The notes under the pieces: model-generated
Told to the model about the DNA's origin: nothing
What the model saw: the letters and a program-made list of their open reading frames with translations, nothing else
Database searches by the model: none
In this document: piece by piece, positions 1-31,457 of the stretch
Layout: each line of letters opens with the position of its first letter
Numbering within the stretch: the stretch's first letter is position 1
NCBI GenBank assembly: GCA_011009095.1
Contig: VTPC01090559.1
Span: 210,604 to 274,603 of the forward strand
Origin: Ignelater luminosus
Lineage: Eukaryota > Arthropoda > Insecta > Coleoptera > Elateridae
Direction of reading: 5' to 3'
Length of the DNA: 64,000 nucleotides
Program-made: the position numbers and the translations under genes

Positions 1-1859
1 TTAAATTACAGAATAAAAACAGTGTTGATGAATTTGCAATACCATTTTGTGAGTTATAATAACATCTGATAGAAATCAATCTATTTACATTACCTTTTTG
101 TATTACAACAATATAATTATGTACAGAGAAGCAAGATAATATGAACTATAAAACAAATGGAAGAAACTATAGGTTTTTGGAAGAAAATTTAAAAATTCAA
201 TGAAACAATGAATTACATGTTTGGGGTAAAATTCTAAAAAATCCAAACGACTGTACTACTGCTTTATATTAGAGATTCACAATGAAATAGGTTTACAGAA
301 TGTTATATGCAGATAATGAAAAAGGATTATTAGAATAATAGTAAGGAACATTCCGATTATGAACATACGTACTTTCTCTAGCTTATAATATTGGGTTAGT
401 ATCAATAAAAGAAAACCATACCAAGATGATAGAACAAAACATAGACGCCATCAGTTAAAACAAATCAAATAAATCTGAACTGTAGCTAAATAAGTAGGCA
501 GTATAGAAGTGAAGTACAGAAATATTTACATCTAGAGATATTCTTAAATAACTAAAATACAACAATCACAATTAATTAATAGAAGGTACAAGGTTTCAAA
601 TTTGAAATGTCACTTCAGAGTTGGAAAATAATTTGTAAAGATGAAAGTTAAATATGATAATTATTTGAAAAATCTGATTTGAAATTTAAAATCAAAATAC
701 AGCATTTCAGTAAAATATGTTTAGAAATGAAAGATTATCTTACTTGAAATACACTAAACACTTTGGTTAATTTACATGAGAAGTTATAGTCAGACAAATA
801 TAATAAACTTTAAACATTATGAGCATAAGAGTATGTACAAATAAAAACATCGCAAGCTTTTTCCTGACAAGGATAACTAACTGTTAAGCCAGAATGGGCA
901 GGTATCTATTTTCTTTTGAAAATCTTCAATTAAGCAAAAACTAAAAAGTGAACTTGGGGGTTCAACAATTCAACAATAAACAAAGAAAGCAATATTTCTA
1001 CCTTTCAATCATTTCCTAGCTGCTCATAACAAAAACATTTATCTAAGTATCCAAGAAAGTTATTCCTCATTTTACTAGAAAAACGAATTTACCAATTAAA
1101 TTGCTTTTTTTATAATTTGATGTGTTCATTGGAAAATAATTGATATAATTAGTAATAATAAAATTACCAATCCTACCTCTCACAAAACTCTTTCTGAGAC
1201 ACGATAAAATTTATGTAACCATTTCTAGTTGTCAGTATTCTCTTCCACATTTAGAAAAAATAAAATAAAATGTATCTGTGATATTATTGAGACATTAACT
1301 GTGTGGCCTTAATTTTACCAAATATGTTTTTTTACTTAATCTCCATTTATAGAAGTTTAAAAAAAACGTTAAAGAAGATTCTGGGATTCCCAATTAAAAG
1401 CAAATCATCAAACTATACAAAAAATACAAAGAACATTGACCATCAACCATCAGATGTCTGAAATTACAAAATCGCCTTATTGGGTGCAAAAAATAGTTTA
1501 AATGATTATCTTAAAGTAGACAAATAGTAAGTATAATGGAACCATTTAAATAATTCTCGAATTTATAGTTGCGCTATAGTTGAAAATCTTCTTGACAAAT
1601 GATATACTTTGAACCAATTAATTTTGCAGAGTAATTTTTGATATGTCAAATCACAACAAATAAAAACAGACAAAAGGAGAAGAAAAAAATAAACAAAGAA
1701 AACAAATAGTTTAATTTTGAATCTTAGACTGTATTAGTAATATACAGAACATTTTAGAGACGTGGATACTGGATAGAATTACTACAGGCACGAAGTAAAA
1801 CCAATACTCTTGAAATTCTATAAAACCTATTGAAGATCATTATGGCAGCATATTGTTTT
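1..1859. other. AT-rich non-coding DNA, nothing recognised
   Basis: No open frame with protein-like composition, no terminal repeats and no RNA gene were seen. It lies downstream of the last visible Ca-beta exon (which is on the minus strand), so it could be intron or 3' flank of that gene. Confidence 0.5.
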
Positions 1860-4745
1860 TACTCAAAAAATATATATGTTATGTAAGAATCTGGAACACA
1901 AGAAGCTTGCTTAAAAAAGAAATGTTCAAACAATTAACAAAAGAAGTGACCAAAAAAGATATCGATGTTATGACAATTCAAGAAACAAATTTAAAAGGAG
2001 AACAATTGCGGATTTGATTCCCGGCTGAAATCCTGAGATTCTTTATATGGGAAAAATTTGGGACGGATGTAAAGCAGTGAAGAGTAAATCAGAGTTCACG
2101 TTAAAAATACCTACCGGGGTTGGAAAGCCTCGAGTTTGGCTAAATTCTAGTTGGCGGTGAAATGACCATATTGGTTGAAACCATGAAATCCAAGAGAACT
2201 TGTAACGGGAAAAAGCTGAAAAAGAGGCCTAAAGCCCGTTACGGATGACGGAAGATGTTCAATTACGTAGTTCGAAGTCGAAGACGGGGGGTTCAACTGA
2301 ACCTACCTTAACGAAAAGGAAAGAAAGCTTATACACACGCGAAACTCGATGAATCCAAAAAACGTTCAGAATTAAAGGCGCCAGAAGCTGAGGTCATAGG
2401 GAACCAACAGCAGCTTCTCGTGAGACCAACACTCTGTATGTGGGCCCCTTACGGCACAACCCTGGCTTTCGTAATGACACACAACAACAATAACAACAAA
2501 AGGAGAACAAAGTTCATAGATCTGTGTATTTCTAAATACGGGAGGTAATGGAAGTAAATTGGGGACTGGCTTCTTAAGTAAGAAAATAATGAAAGCAGCT
2601 ATAATAAATAGATTACAAACGTCTGAACGAAAGATTGTTACGTTGTTTAAGACTGAGAAAGCAATGGAAGATAAGCATGACCAATAGGTACATACTGCCT
2701 TATTGAAGAGATTAAGCAAAGACTCCATGAAGACTTGAATGAGATACACGATAATATTCCAAAGTATGACACATGGAAAAGTCCTCGACGGAATTGAAGA
2801 TAAACACTCTCACAAACGAACAGATGTAAGAAATTATAAAGCAACCAATAGACAGCTATCACATTTTTATCATGAGTAAGTTGCAAAATAAAAAATCATG
2901 AGGCAAACGAAAACTATAATAAATAAAAAGCTCAATATGAACAATTAAAAGAAGCTGAGAAGAGACAAAAATACTTCAAGTTCCTAAAAAACTCAATAAA
3001 TAATGCATTAAACAAAACTCTAGAAACAGTCAAGAGAACTCCTGTAAAAGACTGTGCGACACAGAAGGTGAAGAAATCATATTACTAAGGAGAAACAAAA
3101 AATGAAGTCATTAAATAATGATACAGAGGAAAATCGTGAGGGACTTAGAGAAATGAATAAGAAAACAAAAGAAAGAGTATCCCAAGAAAATGTCGTTGCA
3201 GAAATTAATCAACGATATAATAGAAAAGAAGTAAGAGAATTTTCCAGAATGATAAAAAACAACTGAAAAAATAACGAATGAGATTAGAGAAGAATGCCAA
3301 GAACTCCAAGGGCCAACACTATGGAAGAAACTCAAAGAATAATACAAAAACTAAGAAGAAATTAATCTGCTGACGCAGACTATATTACTACAGAAACTAT
3401 CAAGTATGGTAATGAAAACTTAATTACAAGAGTTGAAAAAATAGGAGCATGCCTAATGAGTGAAATGAGGCAATAATATCTGATCTACAAGAAAGGAAAT
3501 TCACTAAAATGCCAGAACTGTATTAAACCAATTGGCCCGCAAATCGTTGCGTATAAAATAACAGCCTAAGAAGAAAAGTGAAGCACGACTCTGGGTGTTT
3601 ATCAAGGCAAATTCAAAACTAACCTTAACCAAATGCTTCCAGCTGAAGATTATATAAGAAAAATGTACACAAAAAGGTGCAAGATTTATAGTCATGGAAG
3701 AAGATGCAATCCAAAACAAACTCATAGGGCTGGTACAAATGACACTAAGAAGAACAAGAAATAAAGTAAGACTAAGAGGATATAAAGGAGAAGAATCTGA
3801 GTCAAACTATGACCTAAAACAGGGAGACCCTCTATCAACAACTTTTGTTTAATATTGTGCTAGATCAGATTAAAAAAGAGAGAGGTATACATGGCAAAGA
3901 AATATTGTAAACAATTTCAATCTATGCTTAACCTATACCGACGATTCAGTCATAGTGGCCAGGACTACGAAAGAACTTAAAGCTATAACTAAGAGGACTC
4001 TAACAGAAGCAGAGAAGTACAGCTTGATGATTAATGAGCAGAAGTCAAAATACAAGACCGTGAACAAAAAAAACACAACCAGCACAATTTTGTAAAGTAT
4101 CAGTACTAGAGAACAGATTGAAATTCTAAGCAATAAACAGTTTTGTGCATCTAGGAGTAGTGATTACAAGTAATAAATAATGCAGCAAAAATAGACAAAA
4201 GAATTATGACAGGTGCAAGAACTGTTGGACTCTACAAAGATACACCAAGAGCAGAAAATGTGTTCCATTTTTTAAAAATAAAAGAATATGAAATGATAGT
4301 AAATCCAACAACGTTATATGCCTGTGAAACGTGGGTGTCATGATAGGCTGACATTAAGAAATTAAAAGTGTGGGAAAGAAAAATGTTACGTTTACTTTCT
4401 GGTATGTTAAAGAAGGTCAGCATTGGAGGAGAAGAATAAATACTGAGTTAATAAATTTATACAAAAGACCAAATATAACATCAGCTATAAAGCAAAACAA
4501 GCAATGTATATAGAATGGATAAAGACAGAAATGCAAACAAAGTGTTACTTAAAGACCCAGCAGGAAGAAATAAGAAAGGAAGATCTAGAAAGCAACGACT
4601 TCAATGTGTTTAAGAAGATTTACAGACTATAGGAGTTACCGACTGAAAAAGAGTGGCTTGGAAAAGAAAGAAATGGTAGATGGTGTTCAAAAAAGTCAAT
4701 AGCCTTCAAGGCCCATAGGGCTAATATACTATATAATATTATTTA
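1860..4745 (+). mobile_element. Decayed non-LTR retrotransposon (RTE-like endonuclease + reverse transcriptase), copy A
   Basis: Plus-strand conceptual translation, broken by many stops and shifts, gives LINE ORF2 pieces in the right order. From 1892 there is the start of an AP-endonuclease domain (WNTRSL..., then IDVMTIQETNLKGEQ). After the nested insertion the frame resumes with an LGTGFL-like endonuclease segment near 2560. A QGDPLST block lies near 3820, and a reverse-transcriptase active site reads Y-T-D-D at 3934-3945, followed by a thumb-like segment. The copy ends near 4740 around a KAH-type C-terminus. No intact ORF longer than about 80 codons remains, so it is long dead. Copy B at 24331-25552 belongs to the same or a close family. 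I place it as RTE-like from memory of similar insect copies; a jockey-group origin is possible. Confidence 0.75.
2006..2497 (+). mobile_element. 492-bp retroposed insertion (SINE-like or truncated LINE) with 13-bp target duplication
   Basis: The string AAAAGGAGAACAA occurs at 1993-2005 and again at 2498-2510, and the LINE reading frame resumes exactly across it (KGEQ continues after the second copy). The insert is richer in GC than its surroundings and ends in a CAA/AAC-rich tail at 2480-2497. A 13-bp target-site duplication plus a short A/C-rich 3' tail is the signature of LINE-mediated insertion. It has no obvious coding capacity, so it is either a SINE or the 3' end of a LINE family I do not recognise. 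I found no clear Pol III box. Confidence 0.8.
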
Positions 4746-5127
4746 CTTAATAGTCCACAAGAGAATATTATTGCACATCAACTTTTTATGACTTAGACAC
4801 AAAAACAGCTTAACTTATTGCGAATCGTCCAAAAGCTACAAAAGACTGAAGCATACAATGTAAGCAGTTAATACATAATAGAAGAAAATGAATTAATTAA
4901 TGAGCAAAACAAAGACTAAAAACCAACATAACAAATAATAGAAAGGATATAATTAGAAGGCACTAAATGTTAATAGAAGAATGAGAAATTCATATAGAAG
5001 ATAAAATAAGTACACTTCAACATGGAATAAATAAAATTAAAAAAAAAAATAAAATTGTACAGAACAAGCAAAAAAGATTCACAATGTCTGTATAAAAGAA
5101 TAGAGAAAATGTATCATGCAAGTAGTA
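4746..5127. other. Non-coding spacer between LINE remnant and mariner
   Basis: A-rich sequence with no features. Its last two bases (TA, 5126-5127) are the left target duplication of the mariner element. Confidence 0.5.
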
Positions 5128-5157
5128 ACACATCGTTCAATAAGTCCCGAGACTAAC
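5128..5157 (+). repeat. Left terminal inverted repeat of mariner 1
   Basis: 30 bp, perfect match to the complement of 6392-6421, preceded by TA. Confidence 0.95.
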
Positions 5158-5306
5158 CCAGAGATGGTGCTAGTAGTACCAAACTAGCCACGTTTCCCTA
5201 GAGTGCGAACCTTCACATGAAACGTGTAAAAATTTCACGTCGATTGGACCACAAACAGCAGAGTTATCGAGGTTAGAGTAAAGTCACTTTGTAATTTGTT
5301 TGAAAA

Positions 5307-6357
5307 ATGGAACAAAGCGAGTTTCGCGTGTTGATAAAACATTGTTTCTTAATGGGTAAAAACACCGTAGAAGCCCAGCAATGGCTTGAGAAACGTTACC
5401 CGGACTCCTCTCCATCCAAATCAACGATTTGTCGTTGGTATGCTGAGTTTAAACGTGGTCGTACGGACACAAACGATGCGGAACGTTCGGGTAGGCCTTT
5501 GGAAGCCGTTACACCGGAAAATGTGAGTGAAGTATTCAAAATCGTAATGAAAAATCGCAAAGTAAAGGTCCGTGAGATTGCAGAAATGACACAGATATCA
5601 TCTGGAAGCATATTTACAATCCTTCATGAACAATTGAGCATGAAGAAGGTTTTTTCCAAGTGGGTGCCGCGATTGCTTTCAATGGAACAAAAACAGCAAC
5701 GAATCGACGATTCAGAGAGCTGTTTATCGCTATTTACTCGCAATAAAAAGGATATCCTGCGTCGATACGTGACCATGGATGAAACATGGATACATCATTT
5801 CACTCCGGAGTCGAATCGGCAATCATCTGAGTGGCGCATGGCTGGCGAAAGCCGCCCAAAGCGTCCAAAAACGCAGCAATCTGCTGGCAAAGTCATGGCG
5901 TCTGTTTTTTTGGGATACACATGGCGTCATTTTCATTGACTACCTGGAAAAAGGTAAATCGATCAACAGTGATTATTATATTGACTTGTTGGTACGTTTG
6001 AAGGAGGAGATCGCAGCAAAACGACCGCACATGAAGAAGAAAAAAATCCTTTTTCAGCAAGACAATGCACCATGCCACAAGTCCATGAAAACAATGGCAA
6101 AAATCTACGAGTTGGGCTTTGATTTGCTTCCCCACCCCCCGTATTCGCCAGATTTAGCCCCCAGCGACTACTGGCTCTTTGCTGATCTCAAAAAAATGCT
6201 CCAGGGAAAAAAATTTGGCTCGAATGAGGAGGTCATTGCCGAAACTGAAGCCTATTTTGAAGCAAAGGATAAATCCTTCTATAAACATGGTATAGAAATG
6301 TTGGAAAGGCGTTGGAAAGATTGTATCACTCTAAAAGGAGATTATATTGATGAATAA
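5307..6357 (+). pseudogene. mariner transposase, one frameshift
   Basis: Cut-and-paste DNA transposase that binds the terminal repeats and inserts at TA. The N-terminal part (5307-5909) has the paired helix-turn-helix region, with the WYAEFKRGR linker motif and ERSGRP. The catalytic domain carries the first Asp in MDETWIHH, the second in FQQDNAPCH and the third in YSPDLAPSDYW; the last two are separated by 34 residues (DD34D). The reading frame moves by one base in a run of seven T at 5904-5910: six T would keep the expected VFWD motif in frame. Without that extra base the protein would be about 349 residues, normal for the family. No other stop or gap is seen. Start chosen at the first ATG that gives the conserved EF...IKHCFLMGK start. 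The extra T could be a real mutation or a homopolymer sequencing error. Confidence 0.92.
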
Positions 6358-6391
6358 AAATGATTTTTGAAAAAAAAATGTTGTTTTCGTT

Positions 6392-6421
6392 GTTAGTCTC
6401 GGGACTTATTGAACGATGTGT
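6392..6421 (-). repeat. Right terminal inverted repeat of mariner 1
   Basis: 30 bp, perfect inverted copy of 5128-5157, followed by TA. Confidence 0.95.
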
Positions 6422-6475
6422 TAAGTAAAAACTCTCTATTGGATAAATTTTTAAATGATAATGGACTAAGAGCAA

Positions 6476-6509
<34 letters not shown>

Positions 6510-7510
6510 AAGATTAATTTGGTAATTAGACATCTGAAAGTCTCAAGTTAATCAAACTCATCATATACTCATCATCATCATTAATAATATACCTATGCAG
6601 AAGCAGAACAATCAGACAACTATGAAAGCCACTATAAAATCTGCAGTAAGATTCATAAAATCACTGAGACTCTATCATGATTCAGTTGCATCTAAAGTAT
6701 AAATGAAAAGAAAATACTCAACTTAACGACAAAATGGATATCACTTAAGATACACCCAAGGGCTAAATAGAAAGAGTTGTTGGATCCCCCATCAGCACTC
6801 AGAAGATCAAAACTGACAGTTGTTTGTGTAAAACCCTACCAAGAAAATATCTTCAGTGATATTATGTATCATTCTAAGTGCATTTTCGATAATGTGACCA
6901 GCAATGAGAGTTTGATTTATTGGTTTGATCCTAAATCAAACGTCATTTAAGTTTCACAAAAGAGCAACCACCTAGAGAAACGTCAAGTAGTGTAAGGAAG
7001 CAAAGGAGAAAATCTAGAAGCAGTAACCATAATGTATTATACAAACCAGTGTCTGCTCAAAGTATTCAAAGTTCTTATTCAAAATTGAGTTTGCTTGAAA
7101 CCTTGTTACAGTAAGACAACTAACAAAATTTCTGTTTTTCTCCTAGCACACAAGTATACAGACTGCCACTGGAAAATTAGTATAAAATGAAAAAAGAAGA
7201 ATTTTAAAATAGATTCCTATGTGAGAATAAAATACTAACTAAACAAGGTGTTATTGAATTTTAATCTGTTAGATATTTCAGCAAAATTAGCCCAATTTTA
7301 TATTAATTTTTCACAAAACTTTTGTAGTGCTCTTCTCACAATTGAATAAATTAAATAATGTACGGATGTGATGGTTTTATTTCTAACTAACGCTACCTAA
7401 TAAATTCCATGTTAATCTAATGCCATTCAAGATCTAAATTTTCCTAAACAGAAGCTACAGTTTCTATTTCCCAATTATGTTTACATAATAAAAAAAAATT
7501 GACAACTCAC
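6422..7510. other. Non-coding, left of last visible Ca-beta exon
   Basis: Contains the AT microsatellite at 6479-6506 and otherwise no recognised feature. It is presumably the intron following the exon that ends at 7511. I could not find the next exon here. Confidence 0.45.
6479..6506. repeat. (AT)14 microsatellite
   Basis: 28 bases of uninterrupted AT dinucleotide. Confidence 0.98.
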
Positions 7511-28656
<21,146 letters not shown>

Positions 28657-29289
28657 CCAGGCATCCGTGGCGCAATTTATTAATTTACACAAGATACAAA
28701 AAAAAAGAGGAAAAACTAAATAATCTGATACAACTGAAAAGTAACTCCGAAATTAAGTGGAATAACGAATTTTATTAATTTGAATTTAAAAACAGGTCCG
28801 GTTTAACACGCAAATTTAAAAATGTAAACAAAAACATTATTTGGAAGTTAATCGGTTACTTTTCTTGCATTAATTTGTTGTAAATTGTTAACTAACTAAA
28901 TAGATTTTTCACATAAATTATTCTTGGCATTAATAATAATTGATCTTAGAACAGGAAGGCTTTCATGCTAACGTTATTGAAAATCCTTTTAAAAATCATC
29001 ACGTGATAGGGAATTTCATCAAGATCAGAGATAAAAATCACTATCCTTTTAAGATATGAAAGTAAAATCCATAATTTCTTAGGAGAATGCAATTAATGGA
29101 ACGGAAACTGCTAGAACACACGAAAATCCATTAAAAGTTCGACTAAATCAACCGCAAAAACGAAAGCAATTCGCGCACTCAAACTACTATTTTATAAAAA
29201 ATGAACAAAAGGCACAACTTATTATACACTAAAATTACAAATTTACAAATTACATCTGACGTATTTTCAGTATGAAAATGTAATGTTTT
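28657..29289 (-). other. Presumed 5' untranslated or upstream region of Ca-beta
   Basis: AT-rich, no coding blocks. Lies between the MVQK exon and the GC-richer stretch at 29290-29600. Confidence 0.4.
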
Positions 29290-29600
29290 GCTTAAGCATA
29301 CACTAAGAGTAGTAATACGGGTAAGCGCCGCTAGGTGAGGTACAATCAAGGATGAATCGAGCTTTTAGGTTTCATGTCCTGACACTTCACAGGATACGAG
29401 CTTTAAGCTCTCTGACTGTACAGGGTTGAAGAGAGGGGGTGAAAGTGCGGGTGCGCATGTACAACTATCGATTTAAACAACTGACTATACTCGGGGGTGT
29501 GTCGTTTTTACAGCACGTCAACCACTACGGCTCTTTTCTGTTTGTTGTCAACTTTCAGGAAAAAACAAATAGATCGGAGGAAACTAGACTGATCATTCAC
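29290..29600 (-). promoter_or_regulatory. GC-richer stretch upstream of Ca-beta, candidate promoter region
   Basis: Stands out against the AT-rich surroundings (GTAAGCGCCGCTAGG, GGGGGTGAAAGTGCGGGTGC, CGGGGGTGTGTCG on the plus strand). On the minus strand it contains GTATAGTCAGTTG and GTACAGTCAGAG, each with the arthropod initiator core TCAGT/TCAGA. It lies 650-950 bp upstream of the MVQK exon. This is inference from composition and short motifs only. Confidence 0.25.
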
Positions 29601-30424
29601 CTTTGTGCAATAAAACTTTTATTGTAATTATTAAAGCTTCTAAGAGAAAGTTTCTTATGGTATCGATTGGGGTTGTAAAAATTTTCGAAATCTTTTCAAT
29701 GAATAAAAAAAGCTTGTGGAAGGAGAAATTAAAAAATCTTAATGGGTTGTTATGTGGAGATTTTATCAGTTTTAAATTAAAAGTCATTAGGGCACGAAAG
29801 TGGGGCAAACCTATAAAAGAATACAGTACGATATTGATGAATTCTGCTCTACTATATTCATTTTAAAAGTGTACAATCAGTTTGAATTCGTTTCCAAAAA
29901 AAAACTCATTTTTGCAGTATTCTAATTCTAATGTAAGTTACCTTAAAAGAAGAAATCATATTAGAAAAACGGGCTAAAACTTCCACCCCACACCTTAAAA
30001 CGTACACTAACGACTAAAGTTTAAGAAACACTCATTTTTTTTCAACTTTAAAAGTTTCAGCCGTCTACATTAAGTAAATAATTAGTTTCAGTCTATCTGC
30101 ATTCTGTCTTTAAGACAATTTCAAGTTTGTTTAGATTGGGGAAAAAACGTAAGTTTAAATAAACGTTTCTGAAATGTATGTGATACTCTATCTTTCATTA
30201 AATATACAACATATTTCATCTTCACTAAAAAGAAGAAATAAATCTAACAGAAATGATCAAAGAATATTTTATAATGTGCAGAAAAAGTATTCAGATATAT
30301 GTACAGTCAACACATAAAGCAATGTCGCAAAATGATTTATATTCTGGTATTTAATGTCTAAATTAATGACAATGTTTGTAATCCATATATACTAACTTAA
30401 TAAATGAATCTTAGTTAATCGATT
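29601..30424. other. Non-coding spacer left of the CR1-like LINE
   Basis: AT-rich; overlapping ORFs on both strands at 29593-29866 show no family pattern. Nothing recognised. Confidence 0.45.
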
Positions 30425-30434
30425 ACTATCTATG
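30425..30434 (+). repeat. Left 10-bp target duplication of the CR1-like LINE
   Basis: ACTATCTATG, identical to 34499-34508, which directly follows the LINE tail. The last three bases are the ATG used by ORF1. Confidence 0.65.
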
Positions 30435-31457
30435 GCGGCTAATGCAGTTAGTGTTGTTGAGCTCCCAGTGAAAAAGTGTAAAAAGTGTAATACTGTGCCA
30501 GTACCAGGGTTACAGTGTATAATCTGTGGAACGTTAATGCACCCGGGCTGTCTAAAATATTTTACAGATATTGTTAAACTTGATGAAAAGCACATAAAGT
30601 GTTGTGACGAGACAGAACAAAGCGATGTACTAGTAAGAAGTGGTGGATTAGACGATTCAATGGATTCTAGAAACACAATCATTGTGGAACGAGCCGATGT
30701 GAAATCAAAAGATGAAGTAATTAAGAAGCTTTTGCAAGAGAAGAAGAGATTAAGTAAGGAAAATAGTTTATTACAAAAATTAATCAGTGAGATGGAAGAT
30801 AAAAATGGACTTCTGTACTTTAAAATAGGAGTGTTAGAGAAACAAATAACAGGTGAAACTGATGTGAAGCAAAAGCAATATAATAAGCAAATAAAACCGC
30901 CAACTGTGATAACAGAAAATGTAAATGTAAAGTACAAACAAAAATCGCAAACAGAAAATATTGAAACACACAACCTTGACACCACAAAAGAAACTGTTAA
31001 AAAGGTAAAACCAAAAATCACAAAAGAAACTGTAGCAGCCAGTATCCATTTAACAGAGAGTCAAATTAAATGTAAAGAGATCATCTCTTTAAATAGCGAT
31101 GTAGACAATCAACAACGAAAGACATCTATGCCCAAAAAACAACAGAAAAGGATTATAGTGGGCTCTCAAGTAAACGAAATTTGTAAATTAAAAGTAGCCC
31201 CCAAGGTAAAATCGATTCACATTTGCAAGTTATCCACCGACACCACAGCACAGGAAGTTCTTGACCACGTGGTATCGGTAGCTCCAGTAATATCATGCGA
31301 AAAAATTGAATCGAAATTTCCAAAATATTACTCCTCATTTAAACTTGATGTGAATGAAGGCGATGCTGATAAGATTATGGATCCAACTGTATGGCCGAAA
31401 CGAACCTGCATCAATAATTTTTTTTACCGAAAAAATCAACCCCGGCGCATACAATAA
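30432..31457 (+). CDS. LINE ORF1 protein (PHD-like zinc finger, coiled coil)
   Basis: 341 residues, intact. Residues about 15-60 hold Cys/His pairs CKKC, CIIC, HPGC, CC, which form a PHD-like finger of the kind seen in CR1-group ORF1 proteins. Residues about 85-145 are Lys/Glu-rich with heptad-like Leu spacing (LLQEKKRLSKENSLLQKL), a likely coiled coil for multimerisation. A Lys/Thr-rich linker follows, and the C-terminal 90 residues (KSIHICKLSTDTTAQEVLDH to the end) resemble the RNA-binding-like domain of these proteins. The role is binding the element's own RNA in the transposition particle. The ATG is shared with the left target duplication. The end contains T and A runs (31418-31425, 31430-31435) where ORF2 opens in the -1 frame. 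Confidence 0.85.
   Translation: MAANAVSVVELPVKKCKKCNTVPVPGLQCIICGTLMHPGCLKYFTDIVKLDEKHIKCCDETEQSDVLVRSGGLDDSMDSRNTIIVERADVKSKDEVIKKLLQEKKRLSKENSLLQKLISEMEDKNGLLYFKIGVLEKQITGETDVKQKQYNKQIKPPTVITENVNVKYKQKSQTENIETHNLDTTKETVKKVKPKITKETVAASIHLTESQIKCKEIISLNSDVDNQQRKTSMPKKQQKRIIVGSQVNEICKLKVAPKVKSIHICKLSTDTTAQEVLDHVVSVAPVISCEKIESKFPKYYSSFKLDVNEGDADKIMDPTVWPKRTCINNFFYRKNQPRRIQ

Larger units (their letters stand above)
5128..6421 (+). mobile_element. mariner-family transposon, full length (1294 bp), perfect terminal repeats
   Basis: The ends 5128-5157 and 6392-6421 are perfect 30-bp inverted repeats beginning ACACATCGTTCAATAAGTCC. They are flanked on both sides by the TA dinucleotide duplication of Tc1/mariner elements (5126-5127 and 6422-6423). 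Overall size is the usual 1.3 kb for mariner. Inside is a single transposase gene on the plus strand, interrupted by one base. Perfect repeats and a nearly intact gene mean a recent insertion. Its sequence differs clearly from the mariners at 60840 and 63000, so these are three separate invasions. Confidence 0.95.

Noticed and set aside
30392-31021. 209-codon minus-strand ORF overlapping LINE ORF1
   Set aside because: Hydrophobic, Phe/Ser-rich antisense shadow of the Lys/Glu-rich ORF1; no family pattern.
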